Made by a program: the position numbers and the translations under genes. Below, piece by piece: positions 45,353 through 53,282 of a DNA stretch of 64,000 nucleotides (position 1 is its first letter; each line of letters opens with the position of its first letter). The stretch spans positions 124,001 through 188,000 of the forward strand of contig CADCHF010000001.1 in assembly GCA_902801175.1 (NCBI GenBank), read 5' to 3'. The stretch comes from an uncultured Coriobacteriaceae bacterium (GTDB lineage Bacteria; Actinomycetota; Coriobacteriia; Coriobacteriales; Atopobiaceae). The notes beneath the pieces are model-generated. The model had not been told where the DNA came from and did not search any database. It saw nothing but the letters and a program-made list of their open reading frames with translations.

Positions 45353-45820
45353 TTACTCGGCGACCTCGTCAAGCTCGAAGCAGGGCTGGCTCCAGGGAAC
45401 CATCTCGTCCGAGCCGGGCTTTAGGGGCACCTCACGCTGGATGGGCTTGAAGTGCACGCCGATGACCTCGCCGTCGGCCAGACGCTGCTGCAGACCCTTG
45501 ACGATCTTCTTCTTGCCACCAAAGACGACGACGGAGTAGATGGGGCCCTCGTCCAGTTGGACGGCGCCGTAGCCGTAAGGGGCGATGGCCTTGAGGTAGG
45601 GCTTGTCGTTCTGAATGCCCGGCACGACGAAGCTCTTCAGGGTGCCATGACCAGAGAGCTCGACCCACTCGGTCTCGTGATAGCCACAGGTGTTGCAGCC
45701 CAGGTGGGGCGGAAACTCGATGGCGCCGCATTCCTTGCACTTGCGGCCGTAAAGCTTGCCCTCGGCCACGCCGTCGTAGAACTTCTTGACGATGGGTTCC
45801 ATATCTTTGAGAAGAGGCAT
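45353..45820 (-). CDS. DUF35 zinc-ribbon/OB-fold acyl-CoA-binding protein
   Basis: 155 residues. An N-terminal rubredoxin-like zinc ribbon (CKECG ... CNTCG) then an OB-fold, the DUF35 pairing known in archaea to hold acetoacetyl-CoA thiolase and HMG-CoA synthase together. In bacteria the same pair accompanies SCP-2-type thiolases. It probably scaffolds the thiolase encoded 26 bp upstream. The ACP gene beyond it suggests the complex may hand acyl groups to a carrier. Confidence 0.88.
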   Translation of the reverse strand: MPLLKDMEPIVKKFYDGVAEGKLYGRKCKECGAIEFPPHLGCNTCGYHETEWVELSGHGTLKSFVVPGIQNDKPYLKAIAPYGYGAVQLDEGPIYSVVVFGGKKKIVKGLQQRLADGEVIGVHFKPIQREVPLKPGSDEMVPWSQPCFELDEVAE

Positions 45821-45846
45821 GGTGTTCTCCTTATCTGCGCGCTGGA

Positions 45847-47130
45847 CTACTCGTGCGTGCGAATGATCTGGACGCGGATGTTCTGGCCGCCGCCGAAGCC
45901 GCGGAACAGCGTGGTGCGCGGAAGCTTCTTCATCTGGGTCTCGCCAGCCTCGCCACGCATCTGCTTGACGGCCTCGACGATGTCGGCGATGCCGGAAGCG
46001 CCATGGGCATGGCCAAAGTTGCAGCGGCCACCATGGGTGTTGATGGGCTTGTCACCGTCGAATGCGAAGCGGCCGTCAATTGCGTACTGCCAGGCCTCGC
46101 CGCGCGGGACGTAGCCGACCTCCTCGGGCACCACGATGTCGCCAGCCATGAAGAAGTCGTTGATGAACAGCAGGTCGATCTCGTCCGGGGAGACGCCAGT
46201 GAGCTCGTAGACCTGCTTGGTGCCGCGGATGGTGCCGGTCTTCTCGTTGGCAAGAGTGGCGCCCTCGTAGGCGGCAGAGCCAGTGCCCAGAAGGTCGATG
46301 ACCTTGTGGTCAAGACCACGGGCAACAGCCATCTCGGTGGGCATCATGACGATGGCGGCAGCGCCGTCGCACTTGGTCTCAAAGCCGGTCACACGCAGGT
46401 ACTGGGTGACCTTGGGGTTGAACATCGAGGTCAGGAAGGCGTCGGCGTCGGGCAGGCCCTGAGCTGCGGCAACCTGGTCGAAGTCGGCGTCATAGAAGCC
46501 GAGCGGGTTGAGCACGGAGGCGCGGCGCAGGCTCTTGGCAACGCCGTTGAGGGCGCGGTCGATGTCGGTGTCGGAGAGGCCGTAGGTCCAGCGATACTCG
46601 TTGATCCAGTTGTCAAAGCTGATGCCAAAGGCCGAGTCGAAGGGGCGGCCATAGGCGCGGTCGTAGACCATAGGGATGGAGGGGAGCATCTCCTCGAGCG
46701 GGAAGTCACGACGGAAGCAGCCAGGAGCGCCTACCACGGGCAGGCTGGCAGCCAGGTCGACGGCGCCGGAGAGCACGATGTCAAACTCGCCAGAGGCGAT
46801 GGCCATCGCGGCCTCCTGCATAGCCACGTAGCCGGTGCAGCACGCCTCGGAGTGATGCACGGAGCCGATGCCGCGGACGCCAAACCAGTCGGCGACCTGC
46901 ATGTTGGGGGTCAGCGAGTCGCCAATCATAAAGGGGTTGGCGGAACCATGGTAGAAATACTGAATGTCGCGGGGCTCAAGACCTGCGTCCGCGATGGCCT
47001 CGAGCGCGGCGTAGCCAAAGGCGTCGCCCTCGCTCATGCCCTTGGTCTCGGGATGATCCTCAAAGTTGGTGAACGGGGTGCAGCCGACGCCCACGATGGA
47101 CACGCTGCGTGCGTACTTGCCTACCTTCAT
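45847..47130 (-). CDS. Thiolase-superfamily protein (SCP-2/archaeal type)
   Basis: 427 residues from ATG 47130. The nucleophilic Cys is in SEACCTGYVAMQEA (about 97), with a second Cys beside it; late motifs are NDFFMAGDIV and GGRCNFGHAHGASG (His-containing). These are thiolase/ketoacyl-condensing features. The reaction, beta-ketoacyl thiolysis or Claisen-type condensation, cannot be chosen from sequence. Its partners DUF35 and ACP are encoded downstream, and the PucR regulator 2 gene is divergent. An operator lies 115 nt upstream of the start. Confidence 0.85.
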   Translation of the reverse strand: MKVGKYARSVSIVGVGCTPFTNFEDHPETKGMSEGDAFGYAALEAIADAGLEPRDIQYFYHGSANPFMIGDSLTPNMQVADWFGVRGIGSVHHSEACCTGYVAMQEAAMAIASGEFDIVLSGAVDLAASLPVVGAPGCFRRDFPLEEMLPSIPMVYDRAYGRPFDSAFGISFDNWINEYRWTYGLSDTDIDRALNGVAKSLRRASVLNPLGFYDADFDQVAAAQGLPDADAFLTSMFNPKVTQYLRVTGFETKCDGAAAIVMMPTEMAVARGLDHKVIDLLGTGSAAYEGATLANEKTGTIRGTKQVYELTGVSPDEIDLLFINDFFMAGDIVVPEEVGYVPRGEAWQYAIDGRFAFDGDKPINTHGGRCNFGHAHGASGIADIVEAVKQMRGEAGETQMKKLPRTTLFRGFGGGQNIRVQIIRTHE

Positions 47131-47166
47131 GCCTCATGCTCCTTCCAGTGTGGAGACGTTTTTCCT

Positions 47167-47195
47167 TGTATCAATAATCGGTTGGGGCCAAGCAA
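47167..47195 (-). promoter_or_regulatory. Candidate promoter of the thiolase operon
   Basis: On the minus strand TTGCTT (47190-47195) is separated by 17 nt from GATACA (47167-47172). The operator at 47245 is then centred about 92 nt upstream of the start site. Confidence 0.35.
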
Positions 47196-47244
47196 AATTC
47201 GAGGTACCCCCACCCGACGTTTCTCGGAAAAAAGTCGTATCCTC

Positions 47245-47260
47245 TTGTGTGTTCGCACAA
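47245..47260. promoter_or_regulatory. TTGTGT-N4-GCACAA operator between thiolase and regulator 2
   Basis: TTGTGT-GTTC-GCACAA, one mismatch. It starts 115 nt upstream of the thiolase start and ends 100 nt upstream of regulator 2. Confidence 0.65.
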
Positions 47261-47359
47261 TCACTACCAGCCGCCCATCAATTGCCAGGCAAGAGCCTAG
47301 GACCGTGCAGGTCACACCTGTTAGACATGGGAGCGGCTGCAGGACTCAAGGAGGTCAGC

Positions 47360-48976
47360 ATGAGGCTCTATGACCTACTTGCGCGTCTGCCCGAGGGGTC
47401 GATCGCATCCCTTTCGCTCTCGGACTCAGACTGCGACATATATAACATTGCGTTTCTTACCAACGAGGCATGTCGCGAGCCCTTAGGTGACGTGCTCTAC
47501 TTCACCGACAGCGAGCTGCTGCCCCAGACCGTGCCCGACCATCGCCTGTTTAGCTGTGTCGTTGTTGACGGAGGAGCTGCCCCCCAGTCGCTCATGGGCC
47601 AGCCCAACGTCAACCTGTGCTGGCTCGAGCAGGGAGTAAACCTCTTTGCCTGCTACAACGCCCTGCAAGCAGCCTTCCTTGAAGACCAGGAGCTGATGGG
47701 CATTGTTCGGCGACTGCTGGCAGCACACTTCTCAAACCAGGGCTTGCAATACCTCATTGAGGAGGCTGCAACTGCGCTTGGCAACCCCATTGTGGTTGTC
47801 GATCCCACCTATCGCTACATTGCCTATCACCTGGGCGACCTGCCCGAGGACGACACGCGCCTCGCCCAGGTCATGGTCGAGGAAATCGCCAATGAGACCG
47901 TGCTGGACGAGGCGGTCGCCTATATCAGAGACAGCCAGATCGACTCCAAGATCGCTCGCAGCCATGGCCCCTACGAGCAGCACAACACCATACTGGACTG
48001 CAACACGATGACCCTCGCCGTAAAGGTGCGCGGGGTCTGCATCGCGCACGTGATGATGATGGAGCGCTCTCACACCTTTACCGATCTTGACCGCGAGGTG
48101 TTTGAGCGCCTCTCCAGCTTTGTGGCACAGGAGCTGCAGAAGTCCGAGGTGTGGGGTCCCACGAGCGGCGAGCTAGGATCGTACTTCTTGGAGAACTTGC
48201 TCAACGACCGCTCCCCGAGCGTGGCTGTGACCCGCAGGCGCATGAAGGCCCTCAACTTCCACCCCAAAGAGCTGATGTATGTGGTGTGCCTGCATGCCCC
48301 GGGCGAGGGGCTCTCGCAGCTGGAGGCCGAGCATGTTGCCGGACAGCTGCAGCCGGTACTGCATCATGCGCTCTACACGCGTCATCACCAGCAGCTGGTT
48401 CTTCTCCTCTCACGCGATGCAGATGTGGGCTTCTCGGAGAAGGCCGAGGCCAAGCTTCGTGAGGTCGCGGCAATCAACAACCTCACGGTGGGCGTCTCGA
48501 ACATCTTCACCTCGATCATCGAGACACGAACCGCATATGAGCAGGCCCGCGCAGCCATCCGCTACGGGACACTGGCGGCAAACGCCATAGATGACGACGG
48601 GCTCTTTAGGTACTGCAACTACGCAAACATGCAGATGCTCGAGCTAGCTGGCCGCAGGATTAACCTGCTGTCAGTCTGCCACCCCGCGCTGCTGCACCTG
48701 TCGGAATACGATGCGAGTCACGGCGGCGAGCTCATGGAGACCCTCTACTGCTATCTGCAGGTTGGCTGCTCCACCGCTCGTGCTGCAAGCCTGCTCACAC
48801 TGCACAAGAACACGATGTTGTACAGGCTAGGTCGTATCCGCGAGGTTTTGGGAATGGACCTCACCAACGGCGAGGACCTCTTTATGCTGCAGTCGGGCTT
48901 TAGGATCCTTATGAACCTCGGCCTGTTTGTGCCGCGGCTGCGCTTTAGCCGAAGCCAGCTCAACGGATCCCACTAA
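47360..48976 (+). CDS. PucR/CdaR-type transcriptional regulator 2
   Basis: 538 residues from ATG 47360 with CAAGGAGG upstream; the frame is open further 5' but that part is not conserved. An N-terminal ~130-residue sensor region and a central GAF-like segment (NPIVVVDPTYRYIAYH) lead to a GGDEF-like CdaR segment and a PucR C-terminal HTH (TLHKNTMLYRLGRIREVLG, GEDLFMLQSGFRILM). It is divergent from the thiolase operon with an operator between. It resembles regulator 1 in design, and the shared operator suggests overlapping targets. Confidence 0.87.
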   Translation: MRLYDLLARLPEGSIASLSLSDSDCDIYNIAFLTNEACREPLGDVLYFTDSELLPQTVPDHRLFSCVVVDGGAAPQSLMGQPNVNLCWLEQGVNLFACYNALQAAFLEDQELMGIVRRLLAAHFSNQGLQYLIEEAATALGNPIVVVDPTYRYIAYHLGDLPEDDTRLAQVMVEEIANETVLDEAVAYIRDSQIDSKIARSHGPYEQHNTILDCNTMTLAVKVRGVCIAHVMMMERSHTFTDLDREVFERLSSFVAQELQKSEVWGPTSGELGSYFLENLLNDRSPSVAVTRRRMKALNFHPKELMYVVCLHAPGEGLSQLEAEHVAGQLQPVLHHALYTRHHQQLVLLLSRDADVGFSEKAEAKLREVAAINNLTVGVSNIFTSIIETRTAYEQARAAIRYGTLAANAIDDDGLFRYCNYANMQMLELAGRRINLLSVCHPALLHLSEYDASHGGELMETLYCYLQVGCSTARAASLLTLHKNTMLYRLGRIREVLGMDLTNGEDLFMLQSGFRILMNLGLFVPRLRFSRSQLNGSH

Positions 48977-49058
48977 CCGCGCGCCAACGGTCGCCCCTGC
49001 AGTCCCGCACAGCCGCCCATGCAGATAGGCGCAGCGCACTTGCAGGTCCATAGAAAAC

Positions 49059-49100
49059 GAGCCGGCCTGCGACGGAGAGAGACTCCGCGCAGGCCGGCTC
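49059..49100 (+). terminator. Terminator of regulator 2
   Basis: GAGCCGGCCTGCG / CGCAGGCCGGCTC, extended inside by CGGAG/CTCCG. A second hairpin (GTGGGAGCCC ... GGGCTGCTCCCAC) follows at 49125-49156. Confidence 0.75.
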
Positions 49101-49169
49101 GCGTATGTTGGTAATCACCTGGCTGTGGGAGCCCACCCCTAGCGGGCTGCTCCCACCTGCTGCCGTGAT

Positions 49170-50138
49170 TTAGCGCTCGATGGTGAAGGTCGGGAACTTC
49201 ATGTCGCGATACTTGGCCATGAGCGGCTTGACCTCGTCCATCTGCTGGAAGAAGCCGATGCGGGTCTGGATGATCTCGTTGAGGTGCTCGGCGCGGGCCT
49301 TGTCGTTGTTGCGGTCGCGAATCTTGCCGTTCTCGGGGTCAATGACGAGCATGGGCTTGCCGGTCTCGGGGTTGGTGCCCAGGTCGCCGCCGCAGCCGCA
49401 CACGGCGCACTCGTACGGGAACTCGATGCCGTCCCAGTGGGGATCGCCAGGATACACGAGGCTGGAGTGGCACACGGGGCACACGCCGTCGTTGGGGTCG
49501 CCGAGCCAGGTGCGCTCCTCGACCGGAGTCTGGATAGCCTTGACGATGTTCTCGCCCATCTGGTGAGCACGATCGAGCTGCTCCTGATGCAGCAGGACGT
49601 TGCCCGGGCGGCCAACGCGCTGGCTCATGAAGCGGTCAACAACGGTGAGGGACATGGTGAACATGGTGGCCTGCAGGCTCTCGAGAGCGAGGGTCTGCCA
49701 GTCGTGCATGGAGCCACCCACGGCGATGAGGCCAGCCACGGTGTGGGGGTTCTCCTTGACAACGCCAATCTCAAGCAGGAAGGAGAGCTCGTAGGCGAGG
49801 AAGCGCTGAGCAAAGCGAGTGTAGAGGGAGCTGGGGGTCAGGTCGTAGGTCGGCACAGAGAAGATGACGCCGTTGCAGGTGTGCATCTCGGCGATGAGTG
49901 CGTCGACGTCGTCCTTGTTCTTGAGGACGCAGCCATGGTACTTCTTGGTCGGGTCCATAGCGACCTCACCCATCTGCATGGTGCAGCCCTCGCAACCGGT
50001 GCAGGGAAGGATGTTGTAGTCAAACAGGTTGATCATCTCGACCTCGGCGCCAGCAGCCTGAGCGGCAGCCAGGGCCTCCTTGGCAAGAATCTCGCCGTTG
50101 CCGTTCTTGCGACCAGCGCAAATTGCCATAACCTTCAT
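49170..50138 (-). CDS. Iron-sulfur flavoprotein 2, with cysteine-rich tail
   Basis: 322 residues from ATG 50138 with GAGAGGAG upstream; a start eight codons earlier is possible. The FMN-reductase fold begins KVMAICAGRKNGNGEI; the compact Cys motif is CTGCEGCTMQMG plus a later C. The C-terminal part has CPVCHSS and CAVCGCGGD, a zinc-ribbon-like site, as in the paralogue at 25130. It probably passes electrons to a substrate-reducing flavoprotein. It lies between regulator 2 and the CocE/NonD hydrolase, suggesting a role in the same pathway. Confidence 0.82.
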   Translation of the reverse strand: MKVMAICAGRKNGNGEILAKEALAAAQAAGAEVEMINLFDYNILPCTGCEGCTMQMGEVAMDPTKKYHGCVLKNKDDVDALIAEMHTCNGVIFSVPTYDLTPSSLYTRFAQRFLAYELSFLLEIGVVKENPHTVAGLIAVGGSMHDWQTLALESLQATMFTMSLTVVDRFMSQRVGRPGNVLLHQEQLDRAHQMGENIVKAIQTPVEERTWLGDPNDGVCPVCHSSLVYPGDPHWDGIEFPYECAVCGCGGDLGTNPETGKPMLVIDPENGKIRDRNNDKARAEHLNEIIQTRIGFFQQMDEVKPLMAKYRDMKFPTFTIER

Positions 50139-50333
50139 GCGGTTCTCCTCTCCAAAACTCACACCTCTAGTAGCGTGAGAATCATTGTTTCAATCGTATG
50201 AACGAGGAGAGCGTTTAACACCGTGCGAAAGCCCGAAACAAATTGACACCCAGGAAAGGCTCATTGGTCGTTTTCACAACTGCGCGGTAACGCGCATCGA
50301 CGCATTCGGGGTAGGGTGAGAGCGACACGCGGC

Positions 50334-50517
50334 CAAAGTGGCAAAAAATCGGAGATATGGCAGTGTCTATTTTAAATTGAACAGTATTCATATTCTGTCA
50401 ATTTAGATAATCGCAGGTAAACGGCATCGTCACCACTGCCATACATAGCACGGGGATCCCTCAAGCCGATTTCTCCAAAAAATGGACTGCCATATCGCCG
50501 TTTTTTTTGCCACCTTG
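50334..50517. mobile_element. 184-bp MITE-like element with ~31-bp terminal inverted repeats
   Basis: Left end CAAAGTGGCAAAAAATCGG...ATATGGCAGT (50334-50364) is the inverted complement of the right end ACTGCCATAT...TTTTGCCACCTTG (50486-50517) with few mismatches. AT-rich inside; TAAATTGAACAG and CTGTCAATTTA form a further hairpin at about 50372-50406. A 79-aa frame crosses it but reads like repeat translation. The rest of 50139-50654 holds the flavoprotein promoter and the hydrolase terminator. Confidence 0.65.
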
Positions 50518-50577
50518 CCTGGACACTGCTCGCATGAAGTCTACCTGGCTGGCGACTCGGCGTTCTATTACCAAAAA

Positions 50578-50605
50578 GGGAGCCCCGGCCAATGCCGAGG
50601 CTCCC
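50578..50605 (-). terminator. Terminator of the CocE/NonD hydrolase gene
   Basis: GGGAGCC ... GGCTCCC with inner CCGGC/GCCG pairing, and AAAAA on its left (T-run on the minus strand). Confidence 0.75.
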
Positions 50606-50654
50606 TCTCATGCGCTATTTGCAGTGGGACCTGTTGCAAGCGCCCAGCCAGTCA

Positions 50655-52571
50655 TTAGCGGTGGATATACTCGCCAGCCTGATAGCGCGGCGGGATGACC
50701 GGGATCTCGATCCAGGAGTCATACTGGCCACCAGTGTGGATGACGTGAGTGCCCTTGGCCTCCTCGTCCCAGGCCAGCGGCTCAAACCAGCCCTCGCGGA
50801 TGTAGCGGCCCGCAATCTGGATGCGGAAGCGCTCGCCCTTGTGGTACACGCGGGCGGTCGGGACGATGGCGATGTCCACAGGCACGACCTCGCCCTCGGC
50901 CAGCTTCTGGCTGCTGGTATTCTTGAGCACCGGACGATGGGCGCGGGAGAGCTTCTTGTCGAGCTCGCGGCGGGACACGCGGCACTTGCCCCATGCGCCA
51001 GGATGCGGCTCGTCGAGGGTCATCCAAGGCACCCACTCGCCGTCGGCAGTGGCCTTCTGGATGTTGATGAAGAGGTCCATGTCGTCCCAGCCCTCGCAGG
51101 AGAGCCAGAGGTGCAGGGTCATGTGACCGGTGATCTCGGTGTCCTCGGGAAGGACCCACTCAAAGCGGACTTCCTCGTCGACCGGGTTGTACTTGGCCAC
51201 GGCCTCGGTCTCGACGGGCTCGGTGCCGGCCACAAAGGTCTGGACGTGGTCGGTCTCAACGCTCTCGAGCGGTGTCGAGGCATCGAGATAGAGCTTGCGA
51301 TAATCGGTGCGCTTGATGGGCCAAGCCTTCTCGGCACGCTGCTCCTGATAGTCAACGTCGTAGGCGTCCATGACGTCGATGCGCACCTTGGGCATCATCT
51401 CCCAGCCATTGTGGATGCCCTTGAGGTAACGGTCATAGAACTTGCGCAGCTCATCGAGGTTGTAGGGGTTATAGGTGTCAGGCCACTCGAAGTCGCGGTG
51501 AGCACGCAGCCACTTGAAGTGCGAGCGGCAACGGTTGTAGGCGTTGATGGAGCCCGGCAGGTGGAAGTGCGACCAGCCAGCGGTCTGGTAAACAGGCAGC
51601 TTGACCTTCTTGAAGTCGGGGCGCTTGTCCTCCCAGTAGGGGTTCATGTCGGGGTACATCTTTGCCATGGCAACCTGGTCGTCAACACCATTGGGGCCAG
51701 TCACCTGCGCGGCGATGAACTTGTTGAACGAGAGCGCGGGCACGCCACCCTCAAAGAAGCTCTCGCGATACAGGTCGGTGGTGGACTCCCAAGGAGCGAT
51801 GCAGGCCAGGTGAGGCGGCTGCGTAGAGGCAATGCCCCACTGATGCATAGCAACGCCGGAGTTGCCGGCCATGCCGACCTTGCCATTGGACCAAGGCTGC
51901 TGGGCGACCCACTCGACGAAGTCGTAGCCATCCTCGCGGTCCTGATGGGTGAACATGTGGACGGAGCCCTCGGAGTGACCGGCGCCGCGCACGTCGACGT
52001 TAGCCACGGCGTAGCCGTAGTGGCACCAGTACAGCGGGTCGGGAGACTCGAACTTGGCGCACTTGGAGACCGTCTGAGGCGGAACGCCCATGATCTGCCA
52101 CTCGCTCATGCCGTCGCCCGGACGCTTGCCAAACCAGCTCCAGCTCACGATGGTGGGGCACTTGACGTCGTCGCCTGCGGGGCGATAGATGTCGGCGTAG
52201 ATCTTGGTGCCGTCGCGCATGACGACTTCCTGGTCCTGCATGCACACGATGCCCGGCTCAACCTCGTAGGTGTGCGGGTTGAACGGAGGGCAGAAGCCCT
52301 GGCCCATGCGAGCCATGGGGTCATCGGACTGGGAGAGGTCGACGTCGGCCTGGTTGTCGTTGGGCTGACGAGCCACACGGTAGGCGGCCATCATCTCGAC
52401 GCCACCAAACTCCTCCTTGTGCAGGAAGATGTAGCCCTCGGTGTCGGGATCCCAATAGATGGGGATCTCGTCCTCGTTGAAGGTGGCAAGCTCGCCGGTC
52501 ATCTGTACCAGGTCGGACAGCTTCTTGTCGGTTATCGGTACCCAATCCTCGGGAATGCGGGGCTCGAGCAT
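50655..52571 (-). CDS. CocE/NonD-like alpha/beta-hydrolase
   Basis: 638 residues. The N-terminal ~105 residues are specific to this protein. The hydrolase domain follows: VVMRDGTKIYADIYRP, DVRGAGHSEG, and nucleophile GMAGNSGVAMHQW (Ser near 238). The last ~200 residues form the jelly-roll domain of X-Pro dipeptidyl peptidases/cocaine esterases. Where the family normally has GWYD, this protein has GWSHFH, so the usual catalytic Asp appears replaced. It probably cleaves an ester, amide or C-C bond of a small organic compound. A second acyl carrier gene is 79 bp upstream. Confidence 0.85.
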   Translation of the reverse strand: MLEPRIPEDWVPITDKKLSDLVQMTGELATFNEDEIPIYWDPDTEGYIFLHKEEFGGVEMMAAYRVARQPNDNQADVDLSQSDDPMARMGQGFCPPFNPHTYEVEPGIVCMQDQEVVMRDGTKIYADIYRPAGDDVKCPTIVSWSWFGKRPGDGMSEWQIMGVPPQTVSKCAKFESPDPLYWCHYGYAVANVDVRGAGHSEGSVHMFTHQDREDGYDFVEWVAQQPWSNGKVGMAGNSGVAMHQWGIASTQPPHLACIAPWESTTDLYRESFFEGGVPALSFNKFIAAQVTGPNGVDDQVAMAKMYPDMNPYWEDKRPDFKKVKLPVYQTAGWSHFHLPGSINAYNRCRSHFKWLRAHRDFEWPDTYNPYNLDELRKFYDRYLKGIHNGWEMMPKVRIDVMDAYDVDYQEQRAEKAWPIKRTDYRKLYLDASTPLESVETDHVQTFVAGTEPVETEAVAKYNPVDEEVRFEWVLPEDTEITGHMTLHLWLSCEGWDDMDLFINIQKATADGEWVPWMTLDEPHPGAWGKCRVSRRELDKKLSRAHRPVLKNTSSQKLAEGEVVPVDIAIVPTARVYHKGERFRIQIAGRYIREGWFEPLAWDEEAKGTHVIHTGGQYDSWIEIPVIPPRYQAGEYIHR

Positions 52572-52650
52572 CTAATCACATCCTTTCGCTTGTGCGATGA
52601 TACGAGAACGCCGGCCGCATTAGGCAACCGGCTGTTCAGGCAGCGCTCTA

Positions 52651-52899
52651 TTACTCGTCAAGCAGGTCGGCAACAAAGTCCACAGCCTCGCCAAAGGTGG
52701 CGCAGCGACGGAACTTCATGTACGGGACCTCGATGTCGAGCTCGTCCTCGAGGTAAGTGGTGATCTGCGAAACCTGGACGGACTTGATGCCGAGGTCCTC
52801 AAACTTAGTGTCAAGGGTGAACTCGTCGGCATCCTTGCCAAAGAGCTGGCTAGCGCGCTCGCACAGAGCATCAAAGACTTCCTGACGATCCTCATCCAT
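52651..52899 (-). CDS. Acyl carrier protein 2
   Basis: 82 residues. ACP fold with attachment serine in DLGIKSVQVSQITTYLEDEL (Ser near 40); the usual DSL is KSV. It is the first gene of the unit with the CocE/NonD hydrolase (79 bp apart). A carrier beside a hydrolase is unusual outside natural-product clusters. It differs clearly from acyl carrier 1, so the two probably serve different partner enzymes. Confidence 0.85.
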   Translation of the reverse strand: MDEDRQEVFDALCERASQLFGKDADEFTLDTKFEDLGIKSVQVSQITTYLEDELDIEVPYMKFRRCATFGEAVDFVADLLDE

Positions 52900-53282
52900 C
52901 TTGCGTCTCCTTTCGCTTTGAGGGCAAAATCCCTCACTTTGACCTTGTATACAAGTTTGTGTCCCGCAGGTTCAAGAAACAATGGATGGGGATTCAAAGG
53001 ACCGCACCAAGCCCCAAGTACTAATTGTGCAATCGTCCATGGGTCGCATTGGCATTTGGCCACCATACCAAACGAGAGGCTGGGCCCAACAAAAGCGAGC
53101 TCCTCATCTGCCTGGGCACTAGGCCGTTTTTTGGCACAACGACTGAAACTGAAGTCCAAAAACCGAGCACGCGATAGCCCCTTGGCTGCAATTCTCGACC
53201 AGGCTTGATACTCTGCAACAAAGCGCCTAGCCGCTTGTATATGCTTTGGCCATAACAACCCAGGGACAGAGGGAGGAACCAC
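52900..53282. other. Divergent intergenic region
   Basis: 383 bp between the acyl carrier 2 and Gfo/Idh/MocA genes. It holds the Shine-Dalgarno of both and a half operator (TTGTGC at 53025, no matching right arm), about 125 nt before the acyl carrier start. Nothing else recognised. Confidence 0.4.

Noticed and set aside
50372-50611. 79-aa minus-strand frame
   Set aside because: Spans the inverted-repeat element and the hydrolase terminator; translation of repeat DNA with no support.
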